Positions 20,894 to 31,796 are shown, counted from the stretch's first letter. The stretch: DNA of 64,000 nt from Ralstonia sp. UNC404CL21Col (GCF_000620465.1 NZ_JIBE01000003.1:1054001-1118000); one strand, 5' to 3'. Numbers and translations are program-made. Notes: a model not told the origin generated them from the sequence alone.

Positions 20894-20923
20894 AAAAAGG
20901 CGGCCGGATCGGTCGCCTTTTTT
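20894..20923 (+). terminator. Intrinsic terminator after the psiF-like gene
   Basis: The stem AAAAAGGCGGCC/GGTCGCCTTTTT (20894-20905, 20911-20922) closes on a 5-nt loop and ends in a T run. Confidence 0.85.
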
Positions 20924-20965
20924 GTTGGTCGCTGCTTTGCAACACAGGGATGCTATCCTCGCGGC

Positions 20966-21859
20966 ATGCGGATCATTCTCATCACCGGTATGTCGGGTTC
21001 AGGGAAATCGGTCGCCCTGAACGTGCTCGAAGACGCAGGTTACTACTGCGTCGACAATCTGCCCGCGCAGTTCATCCCCGAACTGGCGCGCTATCTGGCG
21101 GACCAGGGTTATACGCATCTGGGCGTGGCCACTGACATCCGCAGCCGTGAATCGCTGCGCAAGGTGCCCGAGACGGTCACCGTGCTGCGCAAGGAACACG
21201 ACGTGCGCATGCTGTTTTTGACGGCGAGCACGAACGCGCTGGTGCAGCGCTATTCCGAGACGCGCCGCCGGCATCCGCTGTCGATCCGTAACGGCCGCCC
21301 CGATACCGCCGCCAACGTACAGGCCGCCGCCAAGGGCCTCGACACCTCGCTCATCGAAGCGATCGAGATGGAACGCGAGCTGCTCAGCCCGCTCGCCGAT
21401 CCGGCACATCGCATCGACACCAGCACGCTGCGCACCAACGCCCTGCGCGCATACATCAAAGAATTCATCAGCGACGAACCGCACGACATCACGTTGATGT
21501 TCGAATCGTTCGGCTTCAAGCATGGCGTGCCCACCGACGCCGATCTCGTCTTCGATGTGCGTTCGCTGCCCAACCCGTACTACGACACGCAATTGCGTCC
21601 GCTCACGGGCCGCGATCAACCCGTCATCGATTTCCTGCAAAGCCAGCCGATGGTGCTTGCGATGGCGGAAGACATTCGCGCTTACGTGGAAAAGTGGCTG
21701 CCGAGTTTCATCGCCGACAACCGCAGCTACCTGACCGTCGCGATCGGCTGTACGGGTGGCCAGCATCGTTCCGTGTACATCGCGGAACGGCTTGCCACGT
21801 ACTTCCGGGCCCATGGTAATGTGTTGGTCCGCCACCGCGAATTGGCCGTAGACGGCTGA
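20966..21859 (+). CDS. rapZ: RNase adapter protein RapZ
   Basis: A 297-residue protein of the YvcJ/RapZ family. The N-terminal Walker A is [11 protein letters not shown], a Walker B-like region follows, and the C-terminal domain has [14 protein letters not shown]. In E. coli it binds small RNAs and delivers GlmZ to RNase E to control glucosamine-6-phosphate synthase; in beta-proteobacteria the RNA targets are not known to me. It sits next to hprK/ptsN as usual. Confidence 0.95.
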   Translation: MRIILITGMSGSGKSVALNVLEDAGYYCVDNLPAQFIPELARYLADQGYTHLGVATDIRSRESLRKVPETVTVLRKEHDVRMLFLTASTNALVQRYSETRRRHPLSIRNGRPDTAANVQAAAKGLDTSLIEAIEMERELLSPLADPAHRIDTSTLRTNALRAYIKEFISDEPHDITLMFESFGFKHGVPTDADLVFDVRSLPNPYYDTQLRPLTGRDQPVIDFLQSQPMVLAMAEDIRAYVEKWLPSFIADNRSYLTVAIGCTGGQHRSVYIAERLATYFRAHGNVLVRHRELAVDG

Positions 21860-21964
21860 CCGCGCGCCCGATACATCCAGGCGCGCCGGCCAGCCCGATT
21901 TGGATGCGGCTTCTTGCGCGGCGCCGCGTGGAAGTCTTGCCCGCCGCCTGCCAAAAGCTCGTCC

Positions 21965-22618
21965 ATGCAAGAAGACATCGCTCTCTCACCGTTCTCGCCG
22001 CTGCCGCCGCTGCCCACTGAGTTGCCGCTGTTTCCGTTGCACACGGTACTGTTTCCGGGCGGCCTTCTCCCGCTGCGCATTTTCGAAGCCCGCTACATGG
22101 ACATGGTGCGCACGTGCCTGCGCGACAAGACGCCGTTCGGCGTCTGCCTGATCGAGCGCGGCAACGAAGTCGGCACCACCGACAACCCGACCGTGCCGGT
22201 CGACGTGGGCTGCATTGCCCACATCACCGAATGCGATATGGAGCAGTTGGGCCTGCTGATGATCAAGGTGCGTGGTACGCAGCGCTTCAAGGTGCTGTCG
22301 TTCGAGACGACGCCCAACGGGCTCATGCGCGGCACGGTCGAACCCATCGGCGCGGACGTGGAAGACTGCAAGGGCGAACTCTTCGACGATTGCGTGGGCG
22401 CCCTGCGCCGCATCATCACGACGCTCGGCTCACGCGAAGACGGCAACGTTCCGATGGTCGAACCCTACGAATGGAACAGCCCAAGCTGGGTCGCAAATCG
22501 GCTGTGTGAACTGCTGCCGGTGCCGCTCAAGGCCAAACAGAAGTTGATGGAGTTGATGGACGCCGGCATGCGCATCGAGATCGTCCATCGCTACATGAAG
22601 CAGCATCACATTCTGTGA
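21965..22618 (+). CDS. LON peptidase substrate-binding domain-containing protein
   Basis: A 217-residue protein composed of a Lon N-terminal (LAN/PUA-like) domain only: PLFPLHTVLFPGGLLPLRIFEARYMDM in part, then GVCLIERGNEVG, and a helical C-terminus ending HRYMKQHHIL. There is no AAA+ or protease domain, so it is a stand-alone substrate-binding protein of unknown partner, a common small family. The start at 21965 (MQEDIALSPF) is chosen because the region before it is not conserved-looking. Confidence 0.87.
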   Translation: MQEDIALSPFSPLPPLPTELPLFPLHTVLFPGGLLPLRIFEARYMDMVRTCLRDKTPFGVCLIERGNEVGTTDNPTVPVDVGCIAHITECDMEQLGLLMIKVRGTQRFKVLSFETTPNGLMRGTVEPIGADVEDCKGELFDDCVGALRRIITTLGSREDGNVPMVEPYEWNSPSWVANRLCELLPVPLKAKQKLMELMDAGMRIEIVHRYMKQHHIL

Positions 22619-22648
22619 TGCCAACTCGGCCCGGCCTGCCCGGGGTGG

Positions 22649-23797
22649 TTAGATCAGGCTTGGCTGTACCAGCGTCTCCAGCGCCAATTTCACCGGCGCA
22701 GGCAACCCCACTGAATTGAGTTTCGCCAGCGGTACCCAGCGCCAGTTGTCGTCGAGCGCGGCGGGTGTAGCGATCTCCGCGCGTAGCAGATGCATGTGCA
22801 GACGGAAGTGCGTGAAGGTGTGCGTGAGCGCGCCGGCCATCTCCACTGTGGAGACGTCGCCATAGGCCTGGGCGGCACCACGCACGGTGCCCACATCCAA
22901 CGGATGCGCATCGAGCGCGTCGTCCATCTCGCCCACCAGCGGCAACGACCACAAGCCGCCCCAGATACCGCGTTGCGGGCGACGCTGCAGCAACACCGCG
23001 TCGGCGTGCAGCGCGATGACAAGGGTGGCGGCGCGCTCGGGGATCGCCTTGCGCGGGCGCGGCACGGGCAGCTCCATCACGCGACCGCTACTGCGTGCTT
23101 CGCATAGCGATTCGAGCGGACAAGGCCGCTCGCCAGTCAGGCATGCGGGCTTGCCGCGCGTGCACACCGTGGCACCGAGATCCATCAAACCCTGCGTGTA
23201 CGGTTGAATGCCCTCGGCCGGCGGCAGTACGGCTTCGGCGATGCGCCACATGGTGCCTTCGACGCGCTTGTCACCAGGAAAGCCATCGATGCCGAACACA
23301 CGCGCGAAGACGCGCTTGACGTTGCCATCGAGAATGGCCGCGCGCACGCCATACGAAAACGCAGCGATGGCAGCCGCGGTCGACCGGCCGATGCCCGGCA
23401 GCGTCGCCAATACGTCGGGATCACGCGGGAAGATGCCGCCGTGCTCCGCCACCACGATCTGCGCGCAGCGATGCAGGTTGCGTGCGCGCGTGTAATAGCC
23501 GAGGCCCGCCCACGCAGCCATCACGTCGTCTGCCGGGGCAGCGGCCAGCGCCTGCACGGTCGGGAAGCGTTCGATGAAGCGTGCGTAGTAGCCCAGCACC
23601 GCACTCACTTGCGTCTGCTGCAGCATGATCTCGGAGAGCCATGTGCGATACGCGTCGCCGGTGTTCTGCCACGGCAGATGGTGACGGCCATGACGCTGCT
23701 GCCAGGCGATCACGCGCGTGGCGAAATCGTCAGGAAGCGGCGGCAATACGGGAACGGGCTGAGCAACGCGGCGCGTGCGGCGGGGGCTGGCGGTCAT
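22649..23797 (-). CDS. mutY: A/G-specific adenine glycosylase MutY
   Basis: A 382-residue base-excision repair enzyme removing adenine opposite 8-oxoguanine. The HhH-GPD domain includes MLQQTQVSAVLGYY and the LPGIGRSTAAAIAAF hairpin with catalytic Asp further on (LDGNVKRVFAR). The C-terminal NUDIX-like domain recognises 8-oxoG. The iron-sulfur cluster cysteines read C-x6-C-x6-C-x5-C (CTRGKPAC, LTGERPC, PLESLC), whereas the usual MutY spacing is x6-x2-x5. The gene is near mutM, its partner in the GO repair system. Confidence 0.95.
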   Translation of the reverse strand: MTASPRRTRRVAQPVPVLPPLPDDFATRVIAWQQRHGRHHLPWQNTGDAYRTWLSEIMLQQTQVSAVLGYYARFIERFPTVQALAAAPADDVMAAWAGLGYYTRARNLHRCAQIVVAEHGGIFPRDPDVLATLPGIGRSTAAAIAAFSYGVRAAILDGNVKRVFARVFGIDGFPGDKRVEGTMWRIAEAVLPPAEGIQPYTQGLMDLGATVCTRGKPACLTGERPCPLESLCEARSSGRVMELPVPRPRKAIPERAATLVIALHADAVLLQRRPQRGIWGGLWSLPLVGEMDDALDAHPLDVGTVRGAAQAYGDVSTVEMAGALTHTFTHFRLHMHLLRAEIATPAALDDNWRWVPLAKLNSVGLPAPVKLALETLVQPSLI

Positions 23798-23856
23798 GCG
23801 TGTGATGGAAAAGCGGCGGACGGAACGTGCGCGCTGGCGGCGATCCTACCAGAACG

Positions 23857-23876
23857 AAAAAAGCGCCCGCAGGCGC
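23857..23876 (-). terminator. Terminator after the dynamin-family gene
   Basis: On the minus strand a short stem (23863-23867 with 23872-23876) is followed by six T, 25 bp after the stop of the dynamin-like gene. Confidence 0.6.
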
Positions 23877-23900
23877 CTTCTCCGTAACGAACGATGCGCG

Positions 23901-25844
23901 TCAGGCTGCGAACGACTGCCGCTCCAGAATCGTCCCGGCCGCGAGAATGCGATCGGTGTACTGCGCGATCGTGCCGCTGCGCTCATCGAGCGTGTTGAGC
24001 AGCGCTTCGAGTTCGGTGATGCGCGCTTCCAGCGTATCGGTGGCCTCGTGAATGCGCTCGATCGAATCGACACGCTTGCGCAGTTGTTTCTGGTGATCGC
24101 GCACCTGCGCTTCGAGCGGCGTCATGACCGACTTCAGCCAGATCTCGATGTCGCGGTTCATGTCCTGGAAGGTGTCCAGCACGCGGCTGGCCACCGTCGA
24201 GAATGCACCGTGCACGAGTTGCGGTTTCGGACGCGTCAGGAAGCTGAACGCGCCAAAGTGGTTGTGCGCGAGCATCAGCGTCTCTTTCAGATCGGCGTCG
24301 TAGCGCGTGCCCAAAAAGCGCAGCGGTGGCGACAGCGTGAAGCCGTGCTCGGCGTTGAACTTCTTGTACATGCCGTCAACCATCTGGTGCAGTTGGTCGA
24401 TGCGGTTGGCCGCGTCGCGCACCAGGCCGGTCAGGTGGCCGAACAGCTTGTCCATGTCGTCGCGCAGGCCGCGCGAGAACACGCGCTCCTTCATCTTCTC
24501 GCGCGCTTCGCGCATGGTCGAACGGATCTGCTTGAGCTGCACGCTCTTAATGATCTCCGCGCTGTGGCGGCCGAACACCGTGCGCAGCGCCTGGAATTTG
24601 GCAATGCTCTGCTCGAACTCTTCCTTCTCGCCTTGCACGCGCATCAGCATGTGCTTGACCATCGTGTGGTTCTTGCCACGCAGGCCGCGCAGTTCGAACA
24701 GCTGCTCGACGATGTCACGGCGGCGCATCTGCAGCAGTTGCTGCGCACCGGCGGCCATGTCCTTCACCGCCAGCTGAACCTGCTCGGTAACGATCTCGCG
24801 ACGCTGCGGAATCAGCTGATCCGACAGCACCGACTCCAGCTCCGGCAGCCGGCTCTTGGCCAGCAGTTCGTGATCGTGGCTGACCTTCGCCAGCAAGCCC
24901 TTCTGCGCCGACACCGGATACACGCGCTCGACATCGATATCCAGCACCTGCGCCGTCGTCATGATCTGGCGGCTGACTTCGCTCTCGACTTCTTCTTCAG
25001 ACTTGAGCGGATCCCACAGGCCATCGACCTTGTTGAGCACCGCGATGCAGCCCTTGCGCTGACCACCGCCCACATGCGAGCGCCACAGTTCCAGGTCGCT
25101 CTTGGTCACACCGGCGTCCGCTGCAAGCACGAACACGACGACATGCGCATCCGGAATCAGGCGCAGCGTCAGTTCCGGCTCGGTACCGATGGCGTTCAGG
25201 CCCGGCGTATCCAGGATCACCAGCCCCTGCTTGAGCATCGGATGCGGGAAATTGATGATCGCGTGCCGCCACTTCGACACCTCGACCGTGCCCGCGGCAT
25301 CCACCGAAAACGCGGCGTCGGGATCGGCGTCGTTATAGAGGCCAAGCTGCTCGGCTTCTTCCTTGGGCACGCGCACGGTTTCCACCACGTGGCGGAACGC
25401 TTCCAGCATGCCCTCGGGCGACGACGGATCGAGCGGCACCGACAGCCAGTGGCTTTCGGCATCGCGAAAGTCAGCGGTCGACGCATCGTGCAGGCGCGTC
25501 TCGATCGGCAGCAGACGGATCGACGGCGGATAGCTTTCGTCGTACATCAGCTCGGTCGGACACATCGTGGTCCGGCCCGCCGACGACGGCAGGATGCGGC
25601 GGCCAAAGTCCGCAAAGAAGATGGCGTTGATCAGCTCGCTCTTGCCACGAGAGAACTCGGCAATGAAAGCGACCTTGAGCTTGTCGCTGCGCAGCACGCC
25701 CCGGATGCGCTGCGCGCGCATGTCGGCCTGGGCGTCGTACAGCTCCTGCGCTTGCAGCCAGTCCTGGAATTCCCCCACCGACTGCAGTACCGAAGCGCGC
25801 CAGGCGCTGTACTGCTCGAACTGTGTGCTCAGTGTGTTGTTCAT
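23901..25844 (-). CDS. Dynamin-family GTPase
   Basis: A 647-residue bacterial dynamin-like protein. The G1 P-loop is AEFSRGKSELINA, G2 is a Thr in the SSAGRTTMCPTE stretch, G3 is DTPGLNAIG, and G4 is NKVDGLWDP. Residues ~300-647 are largely helical with coiled-coil character, as in dynamin stalks. No clear TM paddle is seen, unlike BDLP. Bacterial dynamins act in membrane fusion, remodelling or stress tolerance; the role here is unknown. It is a single copy between mutY and mutM with its own terminator. Confidence 0.88.
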   Translation of the reverse strand: MNNTLSTQFEQYSAWRASVLQSVGEFQDWLQAQELYDAQADMRAQRIRGVLRSDKLKVAFIAEFSRGKSELINAIFFADFGRRILPSSAGRTTMCPTELMYDESYPPSIRLLPIETRLHDASTADFRDAESHWLSVPLDPSSPEGMLEAFRHVVETVRVPKEEAEQLGLYNDADPDAAFSVDAAGTVEVSKWRHAIINFPHPMLKQGLVILDTPGLNAIGTEPELTLRLIPDAHVVVFVLAADAGVTKSDLELWRSHVGGGQRKGCIAVLNKVDGLWDPLKSEEEVESEVSRQIMTTAQVLDIDVERVYPVSAQKGLLAKVSHDHELLAKSRLPELESVLSDQLIPQRREIVTEQVQLAVKDMAAGAQQLLQMRRRDIVEQLFELRGLRGKNHTMVKHMLMRVQGEKEEFEQSIAKFQALRTVFGRHSAEIIKSVQLKQIRSTMREAREKMKERVFSRGLRDDMDKLFGHLTGLVRDAANRIDQLHQMVDGMYKKFNAEHGFTLSPPLRFLGTRYDADLKETLMLAHNHFGAFSFLTRPKPQLVHGAFSTVASRVLDTFQDMNRDIEIWLKSVMTPLEAQVRDHQKQLRKRVDSIERIHEATDTLEARITELEALLNTLDERSGTIAQYTDRILAAGTILERQSFAA

Positions 25845-26135
25845 CGTTCTGTCTTATTTTGTGTGCGCGACCCGACCGCCAAAAAAATGCGCGCGCCCCT
25901 CGACATCGCTGATACCGCCCAATTACGGCACAGAAATGCACAAATTTAGGTGGAACGATACAGCGAACCGCCGGCTTCCGGGCGAACTTTCCGCAAGGTT
26001 CTCCAGCCCGGGCAGACAAGTGTTGCGGGATGCCATCGGAGGCCCCGCACCCCACTTCAAAAACCTTGCGAAATGGCGTCTAGATCGCTCCAGCACGGCC
26101 TTTTCCAGCGGCTTCGGGTGGCGCGACGCGGTCGA
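25845..26135. other. Intergenic region upstream of the dynamin gene
   Basis: About 290 bp between the dynamin-like gene and mutM, both on the minus strand. I see no protein-like frame. It should carry the promoter of the dynamin-like gene and the end of the mutM transcript, but no clear terminator or promoter stands out. Confidence 0.4.
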
Positions 26136-27011
26136 TCAGCGTTGACAGGTCGGACAGTAAAACGTCGAGCGCTGGCCCTGCACGATCTGGCGGATCGGCG
26201 TGCCGCACACCCGGCACGGCAGACCGGCGCGGTCGTACACGAAGGCATCGAGCTGGAAGTAGCCGCTTTGTCCGTCCGAGCCGACAAAGTCACGCAGCGT
26301 GCTGCCGCCCCGTGCGATGGCATCTGCGAGCGTGGCGCGAATGGCCTCGGCCAGTGCCGCATAGCGGGGCCGGCTGATGCGACCCGCCGCGGTGGTGGGC
26401 CGGATTCCTGCGCGAAACAGGCTTTCCGAACAATAGATATTGCCCACGCCGACCACGATGTCGCCTGCCAAGAGCGCCGACTTGATGGCGACCCGGCGCC
26501 CGCGCGTGCGGGCAAACATCCAGTCTCCGTCGAATGGGGCGTCGAACGGCTCGATGCCGAGATTGCGGAGCAACGGATGTTCGGCCAGGCCGGCTTCGTC
26601 GCCCGCATGCCAAAGCACGGCACCAAAGCGGCGCGGATCCCGATAGCGCAGTGTGATGGGTACGCCAGTTGCGTCGGCGAGTTCGATATCGACGTGATCG
26701 TGCGGGCCGGGCGGCACGGGCGTTTCCAGCACGCGCAAGGTACCCGTCATCCCAAGATGGATGAGCAGCCAGCCGCCTGCGGTATCGGCGGGGTGGCCGG
26801 ACTGCCCCACCGCGGGCACGCATTCGATGAGCAGGTATTTGCCCCGGCGCAGCAGGCGCGTGACGGTCAGGCCAGCGAGCAACTCCGGCAGCGCCGGATC
26901 GATCGGCCAGCGCAAGCCGTGGTGGCGTACCACGACGCGCACGATACGTCGCTCCGTAACATGCGGTAGCAAACCCAGACGCGTGACCTCGACCTCCGGC
27001 AACTCAGGCAT
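26136..27011 (-). CDS. mutM: Formamidopyrimidine-DNA glycosylase
   Basis: A 291-residue Fpg that excises 8-oxoguanine and nicks the strand by beta/delta elimination. The N-terminus MPELPEVEV provides the catalytic Pro-1 and Glu-2. Helix-two-turn-helix and a C-terminal zinc finger with CRVCG...YCPTC are present. It is divergent from the TPR/lolB operon with about 100 bp between. Confidence 0.97.
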   Translation of the reverse strand: MPELPEVEVTRLGLLPHVTERRIVRVVVRHHGLRWPIDPALPELLAGLTVTRLLRRGKYLLIECVPAVGQSGHPADTAGGWLLIHLGMTGTLRVLETPVPPGPHDHVDIELADATGVPITLRYRDPRRFGAVLWHAGDEAGLAEHPLLRNLGIEPFDAPFDGDWMFARTRGRRVAIKSALLAGDIVVGVGNIYCSESLFRAGIRPTTAAGRISRPRYAALAEAIRATLADAIARGGSTLRDFVGSDGQSGYFQLDAFVYDRAGLPCRVCGTPIRQIVQGQRSTFYCPTCQR

Positions 27012-27112
27012 CGAACCTCCATCCCATGTGCTGCTCCAACCTTTTTTACGATGCGGGCGATTGTAGCGGTCAGGCTACAATGCCCCGAACCCCTATCCGG
27101 AGCTTCGAGACC

Positions 27113-29050
27113 ATGCCTCACGCCCTCTCCCGTTCGCCCGCGACGCAACGCCCGCGGCGATTCCCGCGCAGCAGAACGGCCCTGCTGGCCGCGCTGGTGG
27201 CGGGAGGGCTGACGAGCCTGCCGGCATGGTCGTCGCAGTCGACCATCGCCGCTCCGCTGATCGCCCAAGCTGCACAGGAAGGCGGCACGGGTGGTCGCGC
27301 GGCCGTCCAGATTGAACGCTCGCGCCCGCGCACCGGCCTGCTGAGTTCGGAGCGCACCGATCTGCCGCGTGTCGCGCTCAATGAAGACATCATGTACCGC
27401 GTGCTGGCATCGGAAGTGTCGCTGCAGCGCGGGCTGGTTGAACCGGCGTACCGCACCTACCTGGCGCTCGCGCAAGACACACGCGACCCCCGCTTTGCCC
27501 AGCGCGCCACCGAGATCGCGTTTCTGACGCGCTCCCCCGCGCAGGCGCTGACTGCCGCCCGCCTGTGGGTGGAACTGTCGCCAACGTCCATGCCGGCGCG
27601 CCAGGTGCAGCAGCTCCTGCTGGTGGCCACGGGCCAGTGGTCGGAAGTCGAACCGATGCTGCAGGCGCAGTTGAACAAGGTCTCGCCCGGCCAGCGTGCC
27701 GATGCCCTGCTGCAATTGCAGCAGCAGATGTCCAAGAGCAGCGATCCGGTGGGCGCCGTAGACGCGCTGCAGCGCATCGCCTCGCATGACATGCAGCGCC
27801 CCGAAACGCATCTGGCCCTGGCCCGCGCCAAGGTCGCCGCCAAGGACACCACCGGCGCGCTGACGGAACTCGACACGGCGCTCAAGCTGCGTCCCGGGTA
27901 TGAAGATGCCGCCATCCTCGCCGCCGAACTGCGTGCCGACGGCGACCCCGATGCCGCCATCGCCGGCCTGCGCAGCTTCCTGAAAGCCGCACCCGCGTCC
28001 ATCGATGGCCACCTGGCGCTCGCCCGCATGTACCTCGTGCGCAATCAGCAGGACAAGGCGCGCGCCGAATTCGAAACGCTCAAGAAGATCGCGCCCAACG
28101 ATGCGCGCATCACGCTTGCATTGGGTCTGTTGAACCTGCAGCAGCGCCAGTACGACGACGCCGAGCGCTACCTGAAGGAATACGTGGCCGCCACCGCCAA
28201 GTCGCCCACGCTGAGCCCCGAGCCCGGCTATCAGGGCCTCGCCCAGCTGGCCGAAGAAAAGCGCGACTACGCCGGCGCGCTCGGCTGGGTCGACAAGATC
28301 ACCGGTTCCGCCAACGGCGACGCCGACGGCCAGACCGCGCTGGCAGCCGGCATCAAGCGTGGCCAGTTGCTCGGCAAGCTGCGCCGCATCGACGAGGCAC
28401 AACAGACCTTCGACGAACTCGTCGCCGATTCCGAAGACGTGCCGGACGGCCCGCGCCGCCAGGCGCTGATGGACGGTATCCGCCAGGCCGAAATCGGCAT
28501 GCTGATGGACGCCAAGGCTTACGGCCGCGCCCGCGCCCGCGTCAACGAACTGCTCCAGAGCGACCCGGACAACGTCGAATATTCGTACCAACTGGCGATG
28601 CTCGAAGAGCACGACGGCCATTACGACAACATGGAAACGCTGCTGCGCAAGGTGATCGACCTGCGCCCCGCCCAGGCCATCGGCTACAACGCGCTCGGCT
28701 ACTCGCTGGCCGACCGCAACGTGCGCCTGCAGGAAGCGCAGGAGCTGCTGGAGAAAGCCGTGTCGCTGGCACCGGATGATCCCTACATCGCCGACAGCCT
28801 CGGCTGGGTCAAATACCGTCGCGGCGACCTGCCCGCCGCCACCGACATCCTGCGCAAGGCGTGGACAGCCGCGCCGCAAGCCGAAATCGGCGCGCACCTG
28901 GGCGAGGTGCTGTGGCAATCGGGCAAGCAGGACGACGCGCGTCAGATCTGGACCGAAGCGTCCAAGCTCGACGTAAACGACACCACCCTGCGTGACACGC
29001 TGCGCCGCTTCGGCCAGCCGGTGCCCAATGCTCCCGTGAGCGCAAATTGA
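27113..29050 (+). CDS. Tetratricopeptide repeat protein, exported
   Basis: A 645-residue protein with an N-terminal signal segment ([24 protein letters not shown] in part) followed by many TPR-like helices. Clear ones are near [25 protein letters not shown] and at the end, [28 protein letters not shown] in part. It is probably periplasmic or outer-membrane-associated and mediates protein contacts; its partner is unknown. Its stop overlaps the lolB start by one base, so the two are coupled. Placement upstream of lolB is conserved in beta-proteobacteria. The start is uncertain: an ATG at 27080 lies in the same frame. Confidence 0.87.
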   Translation: MPHALSRSPATQRPRRFPRSRTALLAALVAGGLTSLPAWSSQSTIAAPLIAQAAQEGGTGGRAAVQIERSRPRTGLLSSERTDLPRVALNEDIMYRVLASEVSLQRGLVEPAYRTYLALAQDTRDPRFAQRATEIAFLTRSPAQALTAARLWVELSPTSMPARQVQQLLLVATGQWSEVEPMLQAQLNKVSPGQRADALLQLQQQMSKSSDPVGAVDALQRIASHDMQRPETHLALARAKVAAKDTTGALTELDTALKLRPGYEDAAILAAELRADGDPDAAIAGLRSFLKAAPASIDGHLALARMYLVRNQQDKARAEFETLKKIAPNDARITLALGLLNLQQRQYDDAERYLKEYVAATAKSPTLSPEPGYQGLAQLAEEKRDYAGALGWVDKITGSANGDADGQTALAAGIKRGQLLGKLRRIDEAQQTFDELVADSEDVPDGPRRQALMDGIRQAEIGMLMDAKAYGRARARVNELLQSDPDNVEYSYQLAMLEEHDGHYDNMETLLRKVIDLRPAQAIGYNALGYSLADRNVRLQEAQELLEKAVSLAPDDPYIADSLGWVKYRRGDLPAATDILRKAWTAAPQAEIGAHLGEVLWQSGKQDDARQIWTEASKLDVNDTTLRDTLRRFGQPVPNAPVSAN

Positions 29051-29673
29051 TGGCGATGCGGTTCACGCGCGCGCTCGGCGCGCTGATGCTCGGCGCCGGC
29101 TGCGTGCTGTTCAGCGGGTGCGCAAGCCTGCGGCCAGCCAACGATCTCTTCGCCGGCACGCAAGACGCCGATGCCACCATCACGCGTTATCAAGGGCGCT
29201 TCTCGGCCCGCTACACGCAGAACAACACCGAGCAAAGCGCCGTCGGCAGTTTCCTCTGGCGTGAACGCGGCGCCGACGTGCAGCTTGAATTGATGTCGCC
29301 GCTGGGCCAGACGCTGGCCATCGTCAGCCAGAGCAACCAGGGCGCCACGCTCGAACTGCCGAACCAGCCGCCGCGCCGCGCACCCGAAGTCGACACGCTG
29401 ATGCAGGATGCGCTGGGCTTTTCGCTGCCGGTTTCCGGCCTGCGCGACTGGCTGCGCGCGCGCCCCGCTCCGGGCACGCCGGCACGCGTGGCACGCGACG
29501 CGCAATCGCGCCCCGAAACCATCGAGCAGAATGGCTGGACCGTCCGCTACGTCGCGTGGGCCGACAACGGCAACAACGCCGACGGCGCCAAGGCGAGCAT
29601 CCGCCGGCTCGATCTCGATCGTCAGCACGGCGCCAACGGCCCGCTCTCGGTGCGACTCGTGCTCGACCAGTAA
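29050..29673 (+). CDS. lolB: Outer-membrane lipoprotein LolB
   Basis: A 207-residue lipoprotein receiving lipoproteins from LolA and inserting them in the outer membrane. The lipobox is LFSGCAS (lipidated Cys near residue 25), followed by the LolB beta-barrel with YQGRFSARY and [22 protein letters not shown] in part. ATG 29050 shares its A with the TGA of the TPR gene. It is followed by ispE after 14 bp. Confidence 0.92.
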   Translation: MAMRFTRALGALMLGAGCVLFSGCASLRPANDLFAGTQDADATITRYQGRFSARYTQNNTEQSAVGSFLWRERGADVQLELMSPLGQTLAIVSQSNQGATLELPNQPPRRAPEVDTLMQDALGFSLPVSGLRDWLRARPAPGTPARVARDAQSRPETIEQNGWTVRYVAWADNGNNADGAKASIRRLDLDRQHGANGPLSVRLVLDQ

Positions 29674-29687
29674 CGCCTCGCTTCGCC

Positions 29688-30557
29688 ATGTCCTCCGCCC
29701 CCGTCGAGCTGCGTGACTGCCCCGCGCCCGCCAAGCTCAACCTCTTCCTGCACGTGGTCGGCCGCCGGCCTGACGGCTACCACCTGCTGCAAACCGTCTT
29801 CCAATTGATCGACTGGAGCGACACGCTGCATTTCGCGCGCCGCTCCGACGGCCGCCTGGTTCGCACCACGGATATCCCGGGCGTGCCTGCCGATGACGAC
29901 CTCATCATCCGCGCTGCGCGCCTGCTGCAAGCAGAAACGGGCTGCACCTACGGCGTCGACATCGCCATCGAGAAACGCCTGCCGATGGGCGGTGGCATTG
30001 GCGGCGGCTCCTCTGATGCCGCCACCACGCTGCTTGCGCTCAATCGTCTCTGGGGCCTTGATCTGCCGCGCACGCAACTGATGGCGATCGGCATGAAGCT
30101 CGGTGCCGACGTGCCCTTCTTCGTGTTCGGCCAGAACGCCTTCGCCGAAGGAATCGGCGAAGAACTGACGCCCGTCGCGCTGCCGCCGGCGGCCTTCGTG
30201 GTGATCCACCCACGCGTGCATGTGCCCACCCCTGCAATTTTTTCCGATGAAGGGTTGACACGCGATACGCCACTCACCATAATTACGGACTTTCCTGACC
30301 AACAAATTGTTTTCGCTTACGGTCGCAACGACCTGCAAGCGGTGGCGGAAAGGAAATACGGCGAAATCGCCCGAGCACTTGTCTGGCTGCGTCAGTTCAG
30401 CCCTCTGGCAAGAATGACCGGATCCGGCGCCTGCGTATTTGCTCCGTTCGACAACGTTGAGCAGGCGCAAGCGGTAGCGGATCAGGTGCCTTCCGAATGG
30501 GAAGGTTGGTGTGCGGCAGGTCTGTCGCATCACCCGCTCGCAAGATTTGCTGTGTAA
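29688..30557 (+). CDS. ispE: 4-diphosphocytidyl-2-C-methyl-D-erythritol kinase
   Basis: A 289-residue GHMP kinase of the MEP isoprenoid pathway. It has the motifs [21 protein letters not shown], the ATP loop [18 protein letters not shown], and [12 protein letters not shown] at the C-terminus. It sits in the standard order lolB-ispE-tRNA-Gln-prs. ATG 29688 yields the family N-terminus. Confidence 0.97.
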   Translation: MSSAPVELRDCPAPAKLNLFLHVVGRRPDGYHLLQTVFQLIDWSDTLHFARRSDGRLVRTTDIPGVPADDDLIIRAARLLQAETGCTYGVDIAIEKRLPMGGGIGGGSSDAATTLLALNRLWGLDLPRTQLMAIGMKLGADVPFFVFGQNAFAEGIGEELTPVALPPAAFVVIHPRVHVPTPAIFSDEGLTRDTPLTIITDFPDQQIVFAYGRNDLQAVAERKYGEIARALVWLRQFSPLARMTGSGACVFAPFDNVEQAQAVADQVPSEWEGWCAAGLSHHPLARFAV

Positions 30558-30607
30558 GGTTTGCAGTTATTGCTTCTGCAATGGAAGCAGTAACCGATCG
30601 GTTGTGT

Positions 30608-30684
30608 AGGGGCGTCGCCAAGCTGGTTAAGGCACCGGATTTTGATTCCGGCATGCGTAGGTTCGAATCCTTCCGCCCCTGCCA
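30608..30684 (+). tRNA. tRNA-Gln (anticodon TTG)
   Basis: A 77-nt cloverleaf. The acceptor is AGGGGCG/CGCCCCT with discriminator G and an encoded CCA (30682-30684). The anticodon stem CCGGA/TCCGG encloses the loop TTTTGAT, giving anticodon TTG. The T arm contains GGTTCGAATCC. It lies between ispE and prs. Confidence 0.95.
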
Positions 30685-30762
30685 TTTTCTTCCTTATGTT
30701 CCCAGCAATAGCCCGGTTGGCTTCAGCCAGCCGGCGCGTCTGAAGTCAAAACAGGTGCCCCG

Positions 30763-31713
30763 ATGAGCAGCGAAGGCTTGATGGTTTTTACCGGCAATGC
30801 CAACCCCAAACTCGCAGAAGCTGTCGTCAAGCATCTAGGCATTCCGCTAGGCAAGGCCCTCGTCGGCCGATTCTCCGATGGTGAGGTCCAGGTCGAGATC
30901 CAGGAAAACGTGCGCGGCAAGCACGTGTTCATCCTGCAATCCACCTGCGCGCCGACGAACGACAACCTGATGGAATTGATGGTGATGGTCGATGCGCTCA
31001 AGCGCGCGTCTGCCCGCCGCATCACGGCCGCCATCCCCTACTTCGGCTATGCCCGCCAGGATCGTCGCCCCCGTTCGGCGCGTGTGGCCATCACGGCCAA
31101 GGTCGTGGCCAACATGCTGGAAGTCGCCGGCGTCGAGCGCGTGCTGACGATGGACCTCCACGCTGACCAAATCCAAGGCTTCTTCGATATCCCGGTCGAC
31201 AACATCTACGCGTCGCCGATCCTGCTCGAAGACCTGCGCAAGAAGAACTACGAAGACCTGCTGGTGGTATCGCCCGACGTCGGCGGCGTGGTGCGCGCAC
31301 GTGCGCTCGCCAAGCAGCTCGGCGTGGACCTGGCGATCATCGACAAGCGTCGCCCGAAGGCCAACGTGGCCGAAGTGATGAACATCATCGGTGAAGTCGA
31401 CGGCCGCAACTGCGTGATCATGGACGACATGATCGACACCGGCGGCACGCTGTGCAAAGCCGCGCAGGTGCTCAAGGAGCGCGGCGCCAAGCAAGTGTTC
31501 TCGTATTGCACGCACCCGGTGCTGTCGGGCGGCGCAGCTGCCCGCATTGCAGACTCGGCTCTGGACGAAGTCGTCGTGACCGACACCATCCCGCTGCGCG
31601 AAGATGCGATCAAATGCGGCAAGATCCGCCAGCTCTCGACCGCGCCGCTGCTGGCCGAGACCTTCACCCGCATCGTGCGCGGTGACTCGATCATGTCGCT
31701 GTTTGCTGAATAA
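30763..31713 (+). CDS. prs: Ribose-phosphate pyrophosphokinase
   Basis: A 316-residue PRPP synthase making PRPP from ribose 5-P and ATP for purine, pyrimidine, His and Trp synthesis. The catalytic loop is [13 protein letters not shown], the divalent-cation site [15 protein letters not shown], and the PRPP-binding loop [14 protein letters not shown]. The length is that of class I enzymes. It is followed by rplY with a separate promoter. Confidence 0.98.
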   Translation: MSSEGLMVFTGNANPKLAEAVVKHLGIPLGKALVGRFSDGEVQVEIQENVRGKHVFILQSTCAPTNDNLMELMVMVDALKRASARRITAAIPYFGYARQDRRPRSARVAITAKVVANMLEVAGVERVLTMDLHADQIQGFFDIPVDNIYASPILLEDLRKKNYEDLLVVSPDVGGVVRARALAKQLGVDLAIIDKRRPKANVAEVMNIIGEVDGRNCVIMDDMIDTGGTLCKAAQVLKERGAKQVFSYCTHPVLSGGAAARIADSALDEVVVTDTIPLREDAIKCGKIRQLSTAPLLAETFTRIVRGDSIMSLFAE

Positions 31714-31743
31714 TTCGGCACCTGGGCGGCTTACTGTTATAAT
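31714..31743 (+). promoter_or_regulatory. Candidate sigma-70 promoter of rplY
   Basis: A perfect -10 TATAAT (31738-31743) with a weak -35 (TTCGGC, 31714-31719) about 18 bp upstream, starting just after the prs stop. It implies a ~115-nt rplY leader. Confidence 0.55.
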
Positions 31744-31796
31744 TCAAGGCTTTACCGCAGAAAACGTCGACTAGACGGCACTTCTGCGATGTCTGC

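Noticed and set aside
23775-25949. Plus-strand frame of 724 codons opposite the dynamin-like gene
   Set aside because: Antisense shadow; the GTPase motifs are all on the minus strand.
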